Assembly (NCBI GenBank): GCA_029880625.1
Contig: JAOUOA010000169.1
Coordinates: 1-6,430, forward strand
Reading direction: 5' to 3'
DNA from: Spirochaetia bacterium
Lineage (GTDB): Bacteria > Spirochaetota > Leptospiria > Leptospirales > Leptonemataceae
DNA: 6,430 bases
Shown one piece after another: positions 6,102 to 6,430 of this stretch. The notes beneath the pieces were generated by a model. It worked only from the letters and a program-made list of their open reading frames with translations. It was not told where the DNA came from and searched no databases. How positions within the stretch are numbered: the first letter of the stretch is position 1; the number at the start of each line of letters is the position of its first letter. A program made the translations under genes and the position numbers.

Positions 6102-6430
6102 TCAGTCAAAAGGAGTGCGGCCGACCATATTTCCCGCAGGATTGTAGTTGCAGACCACAATTAAATTACGCTTGCATTCCACCTGACCGCATCCCACATG
6201 CGTAGTTTGTTTCCAGATCAGCTGAGTATAATGTCCGATTTTATAAAAATTTCTGTCGTTTTTAATGGGACCTCCGTGATAATCCTTTTTTTCGCTTTCC
6301 CAGGATTTTACAGCATCTTTTACCGTATAGTAGCCCACAGTACCCATAAAAAGATTTTCTCCGTATTTCTGAGCGAATTTTCCGGACCGGGGCCTATGCT
6401 CCATACGGCAGCCTGTACGTGCGAGTTCAT
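6102..6430 (-). CDS. CAP/SCP (PR-1-like) domain protein, 5' end outside the window
   Basis: The visible 108 codons enter from the right edge; the frame is open beyond the internal ATG at 6404, so that ATG is not the start. The first visible residues, ELARTGCRMEHR, match the CAP helix that carries the first cavity histidine. They are followed by YGENLF, SWESE, GHYTQLIWKQT (CAP1), VGCG and CNYNPAGN (CAP2), and the protein ends soon after with VGRTPFD. The cavity residues His (MEHR), Glu (YGENL), Glu (WES) and His (GHYTQ) are all present, as are the cysteines of the GCG, VECK and VVCNY segments that form disulfides in secreted relatives. CAP proteins are usually exported and bind lipids or metal, but the bacterial members have no single known job. 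The signal peptide, if any, is outside the window. The neighbour hemB converges on it and is probably unrelated in function. Confidence 0.9.
   Translation of the reverse strand, partial: ELARTGCRMEHRPRSGKFAQKYGENLFMGTVGYYTVKDAVKSWESEKKDYHGGPIKNDRNFYKIGHYTQLIWKQTTHVGCGQVECKRNLIVVCNYNPAGNMVGRTPFD

Noticed and set aside
6017..6205. Short plus-strand frame after hemB
   Set aside because: It begins inside the terminator hairpin and runs antisense to the CAP-domain gene, with no ribosome binding site.

Overview
The window reads as a piece of chromosome from a Gram-negative-type bacterium of moderate to low GC, with no mobile element, tRNA, rRNA or CRISPR visible. A motile, glycan-decorating lineage is suggested by a DUF115/MptE-like 'motility-associated factor' glycosyltransferase-family protein, a WaaE-like core glycosyltransferase and a putative thioredoxin-fold lipoprotein. 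Spirochaetes often carry such genes, so a spirochaete is my best guess. Some desulfobacterial groups would also fit, and the sequence alone does not settle it.

Layout. Positions 1-1606 are a minus-strand cluster transcribed right to left: a TlpA/ResA-like thioredoxin-fold protein, a GT2 glycosyltransferase overlapping it by 4 nt, and the first 53 codons of a membrane protein that runs off the left edge. A divergent intergenic region (about 1607-1707) holds two overlapping perfect dyads and a TTGACA box. From 1708 to 3622 a plus-strand pair follows. The first gene is a small protein resembling RNA polymerase omega with an added, very acidic repeat tail. The second is the DUF115 protein, whose open frame begins well upstream of its first conventional start codon; the reading frame appears to be broken or unusual right at its start.

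After a 285-bp AT-rich gap with no gene, a second plus-strand pair (3908-5968) encodes a type I-beta-like DAHP synthase with diverged active-site motifs and a porphobilinogen synthase (HemB) of the aspartate-rich, non-zinc type. On the right edge, a minus-strand CAP/PR-1-like domain protein (5' part missing) converges on hemB, with a perfect 13-bp hairpin between the two stop codons.

How the genes fit together. The left half is envelope and surface work: redox thioredoxin fold, sugar transfer, and probably flagellar or surface glycosylation. The right half is primary metabolism: entry to the shikimate pathway and an early step of tetrapyrrole synthesis. I see no defence system or obviously new multi-gene system. 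The points most worth checking are the start of the DUF115 gene, the diverged DAHP-synthase motifs, and the acidic tail on the omega-like protein.
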